A stretch of 64,000 bases of DNA, from positions 1-64,000 of the forward strand of contig JAFMVE010000025.1 of the NCBI GenBank assembly GCA_025499705.1, written 5' to 3'. The notes under the pieces are model-generated. The model had not been told where the DNA came from, ran no database searches, and saw only the letters and a list, made by a program, of their open reading frames with translations. Both the position numbers and the translations under genes were made by a program. The DNA is from Carboxylicivirga caseinilyticus. Lineage in GTDB: Bacteria; Bacteroidota; Bacteroidia; Bacteroidales; Marinilabiliaceae. Positions 54,594 to 62,688 of the stretch are shown here, piece after piece; within the stretch, counting starts at the first letter, position 1; every line of letters starts with the position of its first letter.

Positions 54594-56351
54594 TTACATT
54601 GGTGAAATACAGAATGATTGTATATTGCTTCCACCTTTGGTGATGAATAAGCGTAACTTTATAGTACCCTTTGATAGTTTTATATTATCAGTTTTACTTA
54701 TTTCCCACTTCACTTCTTTATTAGTTGATCCAGAAGGTATTATATCACTAATTACTTTGTCATTTGATTTTAAAACTAATTCGCCTATATTACCTGATGA
54801 CTTTAGTTTGAATTGATACAATCCATCCTCCGGAATTGTCAATGTATATTGCAGCCACTCACCATCTTCAGTCCATCCTACATAATAGGTTTCATCTTCT
54901 TGTCCAATATCGATACCATCATTTCGATATTTATTGCCGTTATTCCATGGAATCCATTTTACTTCTCCCTGATGAATATTTTGAGAAACCACATCATGAT
55001 AGGCATATCCCTCATTACCTAAATCAAAATCGGCACACTGAATCCATGTGTTAATTTCATGATCTAAGAATGGTTTTGTAAGTTCTGGTTTACCATTATG
55101 CATCATTGCAAATATCACATCTTTGCCAACAATGCAATTCTCCACCTTTTGGGCTTTGGCATAATCCATTACTGCATTATATGTCTGCTCAGAATTCAAT
55201 GGAACCTGCCCATCTCCCCATGAATTTAAAAGATCTATATAACTTTGTGGGGTAATAACTCTGAATATATTATTAAGTCTTCCTTTTTTGACAGGCCACC
55301 ACGACCATCCAATATTATTTGATTCGAATAAATTAATAGCATCTGAAAACCATTGATTGGAATTCTCTCCGGATTCGCTCATCCAAATTGGTAGATTATA
55401 TTTTGCTCTCATCTCGAGCCACGATGAAATAGCGCCCTGATCATTGCTATTCCAGTATTTATGAAAGGTTAATGCGATATTGTTATCGGATATTGTTACT
55501 TCATGATTCTCAATTCCATTATAATTGTTTCCCCAACAATTACCTGAAATAAAAATAAGGTGATTATTATCTATTGTCCGTATGGCTTTTATTAACTTCA
55601 GATGCATATCCCATAATGCCTTATTATCTGAGCAATTACATCCATTTTGATTTCCTGTGCCATCTACATTCCAGTTAGGTTCATTGATTAATTCATAACC
55701 TCCGACCCAGGATTCATTCTTATATCTTTTTGCAATTTCTTTCCAAAGTGCAATTAATTTCTTTTGATTGTCTTCACTTTCCCATAAAGACGGTAGTTCC
55801 GGATTATAATCATTTATATTGGCATCTTTTCCTTGGCCTCCGGGAGTTCCATGCATATCAAAAATAACATACATTTCATTGGCCTTGCACCATTTCACTA
55901 TACTATCAAGAATCTCAAATCCCTTTGGAAGCCATGTATTTTCAAGTTCTCCATTTGAACTTCTTTTTTCTTCTTCAATAGGTAGGGTAAACCATTTATA
56001 ATGAAGAGCTGGTCGTATAGCATTGAACCCCCAACTTTTCATTGAATCTAAATCAGCCTTGGTAAACTGATTATTCAACCAATAAGTATAAAATTCTTCT
56101 GTTTTTTGTTCACCAATAATCGAAGAAAGCTTCTTTCTAAATTGAGTATGTGTATTAACATTTACTTCGGTTGACTGCATCATATAACCTTCCTGAATCA
56201 TCCAGTTACCAGATCCGATACTTCGTAACAAAAAAGGTCCATTGTCATTCACAATTTCCTGCCCGTTTCTTTTCAGGTAACCCTGTGCAGATGAATATTG
56301 GATATAACCAATGAATAAAATAAGAGATATGAAGAAGGCTTTTATGCTCAT
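54594..56351 (-). CDS. GH5 family glycoside hydrolase with C-terminal CBM6-like domain
   Basis: A secreted enzyme of 585 residues; signal peptide MSIKAFFISLILFIGYIQYS. The ATG at 56351 is used; a TTG start would be four codons upstream. The GH5-type (beta/alpha)8 barrel (about 25-430) shows FDMHGTPGGQ, the acid/base Glu224 in INEPNW, HKYW and the nucleophile Glu326 in IWMSESGEN. The last ~140 residues are a CBM6-like jelly roll (YYVGWTEDGEWLQYTL, then SKGTIKLRLFI), a beta-glucan- or xylan-binding module. With the GH16 partners a beta-1,3- or beta-1,6-glucanase activity is plausible. The subfamily is not settled. Confidence 0.85.
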   Translation of the reverse strand: MSIKAFFISLILFIGYIQYSSAQGYLKRNGQEIVNDNGPFLLRSIGSGNWMIQEGYMMQSTEVNVNTHTQFRKKLSSIIGEQKTEEFYTYWLNNQFTKADLDSMKSWGFNAIRPALHYKWFTLPIEEEKRSSNGELENTWLPKGFEILDSIVKWCKANEMYVIFDMHGTPGGQGKDANINDYNPELPSLWESEDNQKKLIALWKEIAKRYKNESWVGGYELINEPNWNVDGTGNQNGCNCSDNKALWDMHLKLIKAIRTIDNNHLIFISGNCWGNNYNGIENHEVTISDNNIALTFHKYWNSNDQGAISSWLEMRAKYNLPIWMSESGENSNQWFSDAINLFESNNIGWSWWPVKKGRLNNIFRVITPQSYIDLLNSWGDGQVPLNSEQTYNAVMDYAKAQKVENCIVGKDVIFAMMHNGKPELTKPFLDHEINTWIQCADFDLGNEGYAYHDVVSQNIHQGEVKWIPWNNGNKYRNDGIDIGQEDETYYVGWTEDGEWLQYTLTIPEDGLYQFKLKSSGNIGELVLKSNDKVISDIIPSGSTNKEVKWEISKTDNIKLSKGTIKLRLFITKGGSNIQSFCISPM

Positions 56352-56459
56352 TTTATCTTTCAATAGGATAATACAATTCCATTATGCCGAAATGACATTT
56401 AATAAAATTCAATAAATCAGTTTGTGATAAATTAAAAAGACTGTTTAAAGTTAGGTTAT

Positions 56460-56485
56460 GTATTCCCGGGAAATCCCGGAAATAC
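56460..56485 (-). promoter_or_regulatory. Intra-operon hairpin
   Basis: GTATTCCCGGG (56460-56470) pairs at 10 of 11 positions with CCCGGAAATAC (56475-56485) around an AAAT loop. It lies in the gap between the surface-lipoprotein gene and the GH5 gene, with no T run after it. It may slow decay or partly stop transcription between the binding genes and the enzyme genes. Confidence 0.5.
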
Positions 56486-56539
56486 AAATAACCTAAGTTT
56501 AATTGTCAACTTAATGACGTGTATATGAAAAAAAGATTC

Positions 56540-57358
56540 TTATTCCTGCGGAACAAATACCCATGTCCAACCTGTTGCCCAAGCAGCATTAGGCACAAAT
56601 AAAACCATCTTTTCAGCTGTTAGTTCTACGATATTGAAAACACCAGCATTTCCTCCACCGTCCATTGAACCTAAAAGATTTGCCGGACCTTCAATGGTTA
56701 GTTTTGTATAATCTCCATTAAACTTAAAAGTACTACCTGTTACTGGATCTCCAGCCGCATCAGCATAATAAGTATAATTGGCATTACCGGCCAAATCAAA
56801 AAACATTTTACCAGCTGCATCTCCCGGAGGGCAGCAATCTCCTGCTGCATTCCACCATATTCCCCATGGATTGCTTGGGTCTGACATAAACCACCACAAA
56901 CCTCCATCAGACGATGGTCCTCCATCAAATACCCAGGTTTTACCTTCCAAATTATCACCTACCAGCATATAATAAGCATCAGGTAATGGTTCATCTAATT
57001 GAGTAATCTCTACAGAAACAGTTTTTTCAACATACTCTTTTTCAGAAGGAGTACCATCAGACATGTACGGAGTAGTAACATGATAGGTAAACTCATGAGT
57101 TCCAGTGAAAGGGAAAATAACTTCAACCCTGTCTGTATATTTTTTATCAATAATATAATCCCAATAACCTGTTACTCCGGGAGTGTTCATTTGAATTGAT
57201 AACTTATTGCCTCCATTTGTAGCCTGTACTACATCAAGTTCAATTTTATCAGGATTAAAGCTGTTTGATAAAGTCTCCCTATCTTCTATTGGTTCACAGG
57301 CAGACATCATAAGCAAAATGCCCGCTATTATAGCTCCAAATATATTTTTATATTTCAT
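56540..57358 (-). CDS. Surface glycan-binding-type lipoprotein
   Basis: A 272-residue lipoprotein (MKYKNIFGAIIAGILLMMSA, Cys about 21) placed directly after SusD, where SusE/SusF-like or other surface glycan-binding proteins are encoded. The N-terminal part (about 40-120) is a PKD-like Ig domain (VEVIFPFTGTHEFTYHVTTP). The C-terminal half is Trp/Gly-rich (GKTWVFDGGPSSDGGLWWFM, NPWGIWWNAAGDCCPPGDAA) and may hold the glycan-binding surface. The ATG at 57358 was chosen because the longer reading starts with GTG and includes the SusD stop region. Binding is inferred from context, not shown. Confidence 0.8.
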   Translation of the reverse strand: MKYKNIFGAIIAGILLMMSACEPIEDRETLSNSFNPDKIELDVVQATNGGNKLSIQMNTPGVTGYWDYIIDKKYTDRVEVIFPFTGTHEFTYHVTTPYMSDGTPSEKEYVEKTVSVEITQLDEPLPDAYYMLVGDNLEGKTWVFDGGPSSDGGLWWFMSDPSNPWGIWWNAAGDCCPPGDAAGKMFFDLAGNANYTYYADAAGDPVTGSTFKFNGDYTKLTIEGPANLLGSMDGGGNAGVFNIVELTAEKMVLFVPNAAWATGWTWVFVPQE

Positions 57359-57386
57359 TTCAGTAATTTTAAATTTTGTAATTGTA

Positions 57387-59123
57387 TTACCAACCAGGGT
57401 TTTGATTATAAACACCATTCGACAAGCGAACTTCAGACTCAGGTAAAGGCAATAAACCTTTTGTCTCAGGACGATATGAAACACTGTATACTTCTTCTGT
57501 ACCTGAATTATTTACTGTAATATCAAAATTAAAGAAGTTATTATTTGTCTCAACATCTCCCCAACGCACCAAATCAAACCATCTTAAACCTTCAAAAGCA
57601 AACTCATGTAATCTTTCATCTTTCAAATTCTCAATTGAATATCCAACAGATTCAAGACCAACACGAGCACGAACAGCATTAATCCCATCTGCAGTTCCTG
57701 TTAATTCCGAATGCATTAATAATACATCTGCAAAACGTAAATAATAAAAATCCTGAGCTGCCCACAATTGCATTGGATCACCATTATTCATATTAAATAA
57801 GTAGTAGAACATACCTTTTACACCATCAGGACCTCCATGTTGTAATGTAGTATATTTCGCATTCATTAATCCTGTATTATGATCTCCTTTACCAATATTC
57901 CAACCAGATAAGCCCATATTAGGGTCCTTCTCATTAAGGTTAAGAACAGAACCTGATTTTCTTGGATCTTCATCAGGCCATAAATCATAGAAGCCAGAAT
58001 GAACAGGCCCCCATCCCCAACCTTGTCCAAAAGGCACTAAAGAATGGTCGCGAATACCAAAGAATAAAGGCACCCTATTGTTGAATTTTTGACCAATATC
58101 CCAATTAGCCAATCCAAAACGCATAGCAAACATAACTTCATAATTACCAGTACCAATTGTTGAGTTTGGACCATCCTGACCTACCCAATTTAAACCTTCT
58201 GTTTCAGCCCATGGAAGCACTGGATTAGCTCCTTCAGGGTCAAAATCCCTTGCATTCTGATTTACATATGAGTAAGGCCATAGATTTCTAAAATCAGAAG
58301 CTAAACGATAACCACTATTATCTCTTACATCTTCCAGATGTGCAATAACTTCAGACTTGGAAATACTTCCACCATCAATTAAAGGTAACACATCGGTTGC
58401 TTGTTTTTCTATATTTGTCATATAACCTGTATAAAACAAATAAGCTCTTGCAATATATGCTTTTGCTACCCAAACATTAGCATGTCCGTAATCAGCCAAT
58501 AGGTAATCCTCAGCTTTCTTCTTAGGTAAAGTTTCTGCTGCCATTTTAAAGTCTGAAGCAATAAAAGCCCATGTTTCTGTAACCGAAGAACGTCCAACCA
58601 AACGATCGGCATCTGTTGTAGGGATTAAAGGCATACCTCCAAAGAAACGAGCTGCTCTATACATGAGAAATCCTCTCATAAAATAAGCTTCTCCCAATGT
58701 ATTATTTTTAAATTCTTCAGCCTCATCTGGGGTATCAAAATACCTTGCAAAATCACCAACAGCAACTGCTTCTATAATTGCATTAGCTCTACTAACACCA
58801 TTATATGTCTCCACCCATAAACTCTTATATGTATCTTCAGTAGGATCTGCAAATTTATCAACATTCTTAGCTGTTAAATCATCAGGTCCACCACCACCTA
58901 GCATAACGTCACTTAATAAGTTTGCGGCTAAATGTTCATTACTATGCACTCCATCAACGAAAAGAGCATTATAAACCCCATTCATTGCTTCATCAATATC
59001 AGTAGGAGTTTGATAAAAGGAATTCAGGTTTTTATTGTATAGATTCACTGTATCGAGGTGATCATCACAAGAACTTGCAAAAATCATTGCCCCTAAAGCT
59101 ATTGAATATATTAATTTCTTCAT
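57387..59123 (-). CDS. susD-like: SusD/RagB family outer membrane lipoprotein
   Basis: The glycan-capture lid of the SusCD transporter. The 578 residues begin with a lipoprotein signal (MKKLIYSIALGAMIFASSC, Cys19). The TPR-like core shows SusD features such as YNALFVDG and EAYFMRGFLMYRAARFFGGM, and the typical C-terminal NAVRARVG and ERLHEFAFEGLRWFDLVRWG. Length is normal. It lies 57 bases after SusC and 28 bases before the binding-protein gene, so all are probably one transcript. Ligand preference is inferred to be beta-glucan. Confidence 0.94.
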   Translation of the reverse strand: MKKLIYSIALGAMIFASSCDDHLDTVNLYNKNLNSFYQTPTDIDEAMNGVYNALFVDGVHSNEHLAANLLSDVMLGGGGPDDLTAKNVDKFADPTEDTYKSLWVETYNGVSRANAIIEAVAVGDFARYFDTPDEAEEFKNNTLGEAYFMRGFLMYRAARFFGGMPLIPTTDADRLVGRSSVTETWAFIASDFKMAAETLPKKKAEDYLLADYGHANVWVAKAYIARAYLFYTGYMTNIEKQATDVLPLIDGGSISKSEVIAHLEDVRDNSGYRLASDFRNLWPYSYVNQNARDFDPEGANPVLPWAETEGLNWVGQDGPNSTIGTGNYEVMFAMRFGLANWDIGQKFNNRVPLFFGIRDHSLVPFGQGWGWGPVHSGFYDLWPDEDPRKSGSVLNLNEKDPNMGLSGWNIGKGDHNTGLMNAKYTTLQHGGPDGVKGMFYYLFNMNNGDPMQLWAAQDFYYLRFADVLLMHSELTGTADGINAVRARVGLESVGYSIENLKDERLHEFAFEGLRWFDLVRWGDVETNNNFFNFDITVNNSGTEEVYSVSYRPETKGLLPLPESEVRLSNGVYNQNPGW

Positions 59124-59180
59124 AATCTATTCTTTAATGTATTATCAACAATTCTGTATGAATGGTCAATATGTTTTTAT

Positions 59181-62100
59181 TTAAAATGTTACATTAACAC
59201 CAAACATAACTGTTCTTGGTAAAGGATATAAACCTAAGTCTATTCCTGATCCCCATGAATTAGGAGCATATCCTACTTCAGGATCCATACCATCATATTT
59301 TGTGAATGTATATAAGTTATTAACTGACACATACAAATTAGCAGATCTTACCCATTCAACATCTTGCAATAGCTTATCGAACTTATAACCAAAAGTTAAA
59401 TTACTAACTCTCAAGTAATCTGCATCATGCATATAGATATCTGAGATTAGCTGATTATTAGATGTAGAATTGTAAGTTAATCTAGGTATTTTATTAGAAG
59501 TACCTTCACCATGCCAACGACCGAACACTTGAGTTGTATAATTTTGTGTTAAATTATCCGAGAAAGATCGGTAAGATTGCATTACCTGAAGCCCCATTTT
59601 ACCTGCTAAAGTAGTATTCACATAAAAGCCTTTATATTCAGCACTTAATTGGATACCCATCTCAAAATCAGGCATTGGTTTACCCAACATAACTTTATCT
59701 TCTTCATTAATCACCCCGTCACCATTTTGGTCAACAAACCATACATCACCTGGTTTTCGTGGAGTATCTGCTTCATCAGCAATAACAATAGGAGTACCAT
59801 CTTCAGTAACATAGTTATCAACATCAGTCTGATTCTGGAATAAACCGTTTGTTTGGTAGCCATAAAAGTACCCAATAGGGAAACCTTCTTGTACACGTGA
59901 AACATATGAAGTACCTTGTGATAATACATGTGCATCACCATTAATAATTCCTTCAGCGTTTGCTAATTTTGTTACTTTATTTTTATTGTATGCTCCTGTT
60001 AAAGTTACTCCGTATTTGAAATCAGAAATGCGATCGTTCCATGACAAAACAATTTCATATCCCTTGTTCTCAACATCACCACCATTAATGTATGGAGCTC
60101 CTGCTCCAAAGGTTCCTAAGATAGGTGCATCAACCAACCAGTCAATAGTGGTTTTCTTGTACCAGTCAAATGTTAAACCTAATCTGGAATCTAAAAATCT
60201 GGCATCCAAACCAATATTTAACTGTTCAGATGTTTCCCATGTTACATCAGGGTTAGGCACATTGGCAGGCACTGCTGCTTGTTGAGGAATCTCTTTGTTA
60301 GGACCAAAATAATATCCTTGTGATCTATAAGCAATATTAGAACTGTAAACAAAATTATCTATGGCCTGATTACCATTTTGCCCCCAACTGGCTCGTAACT
60401 TACCATAATTCATAAATTCAAGATTCATAAATTCTTCTTCAGTAAAGTTCCAACCCGCAGATACAGATGGGAAATATCCCCAACGTTTATCTGGAGCAAA
60501 GTTTGATGAGCCATCAGCACGCATTGTAACGTCAACCATGTACTTCTCATTGAAGTTATAAGAAATACGGCCCATATATGACATTAAGCCTCCTCCCTGA
60601 GCAGCCCAATCTTTACCCCATGTGCCAACTTCACTAACCGTTTCAGGATTATTTGTATTATCTATGTATGCGTATGTTGGATCTCCAAAAAGAGTAGTTC
60701 TTTTTTGTCCACCAACATTAAAGTTCAACTGATTTTTTAACATTTCTGTACCAGCTAACACAGTAAATTTATGTTTACTTACAGTAAAATCATAAGTGGC
60801 TGTATTAGTGAAAATATAATTTACTCCTTGGTACATATCCATTTGAGCTCCATCAATTGAATTTTGATATAATTTACCTAATTTATAAGTAGGAGACCAT
60901 GAACGACTGTGTCCAAACGAAGAATCAACACCAAAAGAAGAACGAATTCTTAAATTTGCTATAGGCTGTAATTCAGCATAAACATTACCTACTATATTAT
61001 TACCTTTTCCCCAGTTAAAATTATTTCTATAATACATTTGAGCAACTGGGTTATTCTGTCCAACTGAACGACCATCAAACTCTAATGTTGGAGCATATCC
61101 ACCGGTTAAATGGTTAATATTTATATTGTCATAATAAACCGGCAAAATTGGATTTGTTACCAATGCATTGTGCAAATCATTCCAATAAATGTTACCAGTG
61201 GCAACTGATCTGTTTTCGGTATTGGTATATGTGAAATTTTCACCAGCTTTAAGTATATCGAAACGGCTATTTTTGATTAAAACAAACTCTGTATTTAATC
61301 GACCTGTTATTCTTTTATAACCCGCATCACTAATGTCACCTCCTAAAATACCTGACTGATCAAAGTATGAGAAACCTCCTGAATACATAACATCTTCAGA
61401 AGCACCAGCAATATTTATAGAATGACTTTGTACTGGCGCATTATCCTTAGTTATTTCTTCAATCCAGTTGGTTCCTTCCCAGCCATTTTGAAGTTTATCC
61501 CAAACATATTGCCCATACTGTTTTCCCAAATCAACGTTACCAGGGAACTCAGCCTGATCATCTAGGAAATAGTTTGTATTTACAATCATATCTTCCCAGT
61601 CGAACAATTCTAAACCTTCATTTGAACGAGCTTCGTCCATGATATACATATATTCCTGAGCATTAAGAACCGGAAGTGTTTTATAAATATTCTGCACTCC
61701 GTAAAACCCGTCATAGGTAATTTGTGGTTTTGCACCTTTTTTACCTTTTTTAGTAGTTACCAGAATAACACCATTTGCTGCTCTTGATCCATAAATTGCT
61801 GCAGAAGCAGCATCTTTTAATACATCCAATGACTCAATGTCTGATGGACTCAAATAATCAATATTACCAACAGCAACACCATCTACAATATATAAAGGTG
61901 CAGAACTGCCAATTGTACCGGCACCACGAATTGTAACTTTTGTTCCAGCTCCTGGAGAACCATTATTTCTGGTAATATTAACACCAGCGGCCAAACCTTG
62001 TAACGCCTCCATTGCATTAGAGGTTTTTAATTCAGCTAGTGCCTCACCTTTTACATTGGCATTTGCTCCTGTTACTAAAGCTTTTTTCTGAACACCATAT

Positions 62101-62417
62101 CCGACAACAACAACCTCATCAAGATCGGTAATGTCAGATTCCATGATAACATTAATAACTTCGCGATCAACCGCTATTTCCTGATTTGTCATACCGACAA
62201 AAGAAAACACTAATAAATCGCCCTGATTAACAACTAATGAATATGTACCTTCAATTGTGGTAATAGTACCAACTGTAGTACCTTTAACAACGACACTTAC
62301 GCCTGGTATTGGCATACCATCTGATGCGTCTGTTACCTTACCAGTAACGGTCATTTCTTGTGCCTGACTACTTATTAAAGTCAGAAAGAGAAGGAAAATC
62401 CCTAACAGATGTTTCAT
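59181..62417 (-). CDS. susC-like: SusC/RagA family TonB-dependent outer membrane transporter
   Basis: Imports oligosaccharides across the outer membrane with TonB energy. The 1078 residues have a signal peptide, then a carboxypeptidase-regulatory-like domain (about 23-100: VTGKVTDASDGMPIPGVSVV). The plug (GVQKKALVTGANANVKGEAL … IYGSRAANGVILVTTKKGKK) is followed by a 22-strand barrel ending MFGVNVTF with the C-terminal Phe. No sigma/anti-sigma FecR pair is adjacent. Together with SusD it forms the PUL's uptake complex. Confidence 0.95.
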   Translation of the reverse strand: MKHLLGIFLLFLTLISSQAQEMTVTGKVTDASDGMPIPGVSVVVKGTTVGTITTIEGTYSLVVNQGDLLVFSFVGMTNQEIAVDREVINVIMESDITDLDEVVVVGYGVQKKALVTGANANVKGEALAELKTSNAMEALQGLAAGVNITRNNGSPGAGTKVTIRGAGTIGSSAPLYIVDGVAVGNIDYLSPSDIESLDVLKDAASAAIYGSRAANGVILVTTKKGKKGAKPQITYDGFYGVQNIYKTLPVLNAQEYMYIMDEARSNEGLELFDWEDMIVNTNYFLDDQAEFPGNVDLGKQYGQYVWDKLQNGWEGTNWIEEITKDNAPVQSHSINIAGASEDVMYSGGFSYFDQSGILGGDISDAGYKRITGRLNTEFVLIKNSRFDILKAGENFTYTNTENRSVATGNIYWNDLHNALVTNPILPVYYDNININHLTGGYAPTLEFDGRSVGQNNPVAQMYYRNNFNWGKGNNIVGNVYAELQPIANLRIRSSFGVDSSFGHSRSWSPTYKLGKLYQNSIDGAQMDMYQGVNYIFTNTATYDFTVSKHKFTVLAGTEMLKNQLNFNVGGQKRTTLFGDPTYAYIDNTNNPETVSEVGTWGKDWAAQGGGLMSYMGRISYNFNEKYMVDVTMRADGSSNFAPDKRWGYFPSVSAGWNFTEEEFMNLEFMNYGKLRASWGQNGNQAIDNFVYSSNIAYRSQGYYFGPNKEIPQQAAVPANVPNPDVTWETSEQLNIGLDARFLDSRLGLTFDWYKKTTIDWLVDAPILGTFGAGAPYINGGDVENKGYEIVLSWNDRISDFKYGVTLTGAYNKNKVTKLANAEGIINGDAHVLSQGTSYVSRVQEGFPIGYFYGYQTNGLFQNQTDVDNYVTEDGTPIVIADEADTPRKPGDVWFVDQNGDGVINEEDKVMLGKPMPDFEMGIQLSAEYKGFYVNTTLAGKMGLQVMQSYRSFSDNLTQNYTTQVFGRWHGEGTSNKIPRLTYNSTSNNQLISDIYMHDADYLRVSNLTFGYKFDKLLQDVEWVRSANLYVSVNNLYTFTKYDGMDPEVGYAPNSWGSGIDLGLYPLPRTVMFGVNVTF

Positions 62418-62448
62418 AATTACTTGGGTTTAATGATAAAAACTTTTC

Positions 62449-62456
62449 CAAAACTA
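62449..62456 (-). promoter_or_regulatory. Candidate -7 element of the SusC operon
   Basis: On the minus strand TAGTTTTG (62456-62449) matches TAnnTTTG. It gives a short leader before the SusC ATG at 62417. No clear -33 TTTG is visible at 19-20 bases upstream, in line with activator-dependent promoters of utilization loci. Confidence 0.4.
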
Positions 62457-62688
62457 GAAGCATTTGTTAATTTTCCCTAATAGTTCTATACATTATTTAT
62501 TCACTATACCCTCATTACAACCTCACTAAAAACTCACTTTGTAATTATTTAATATCTATATATCAATAGATTAAAATTAATAATTTACATTTTTTAACTC
62601 ATATACACAACTCATTTTGACACCTCAAAGACAATATAACAAAATTCACATTTATTAACTTTTAGGATACTTACAATTTATAACCTAC

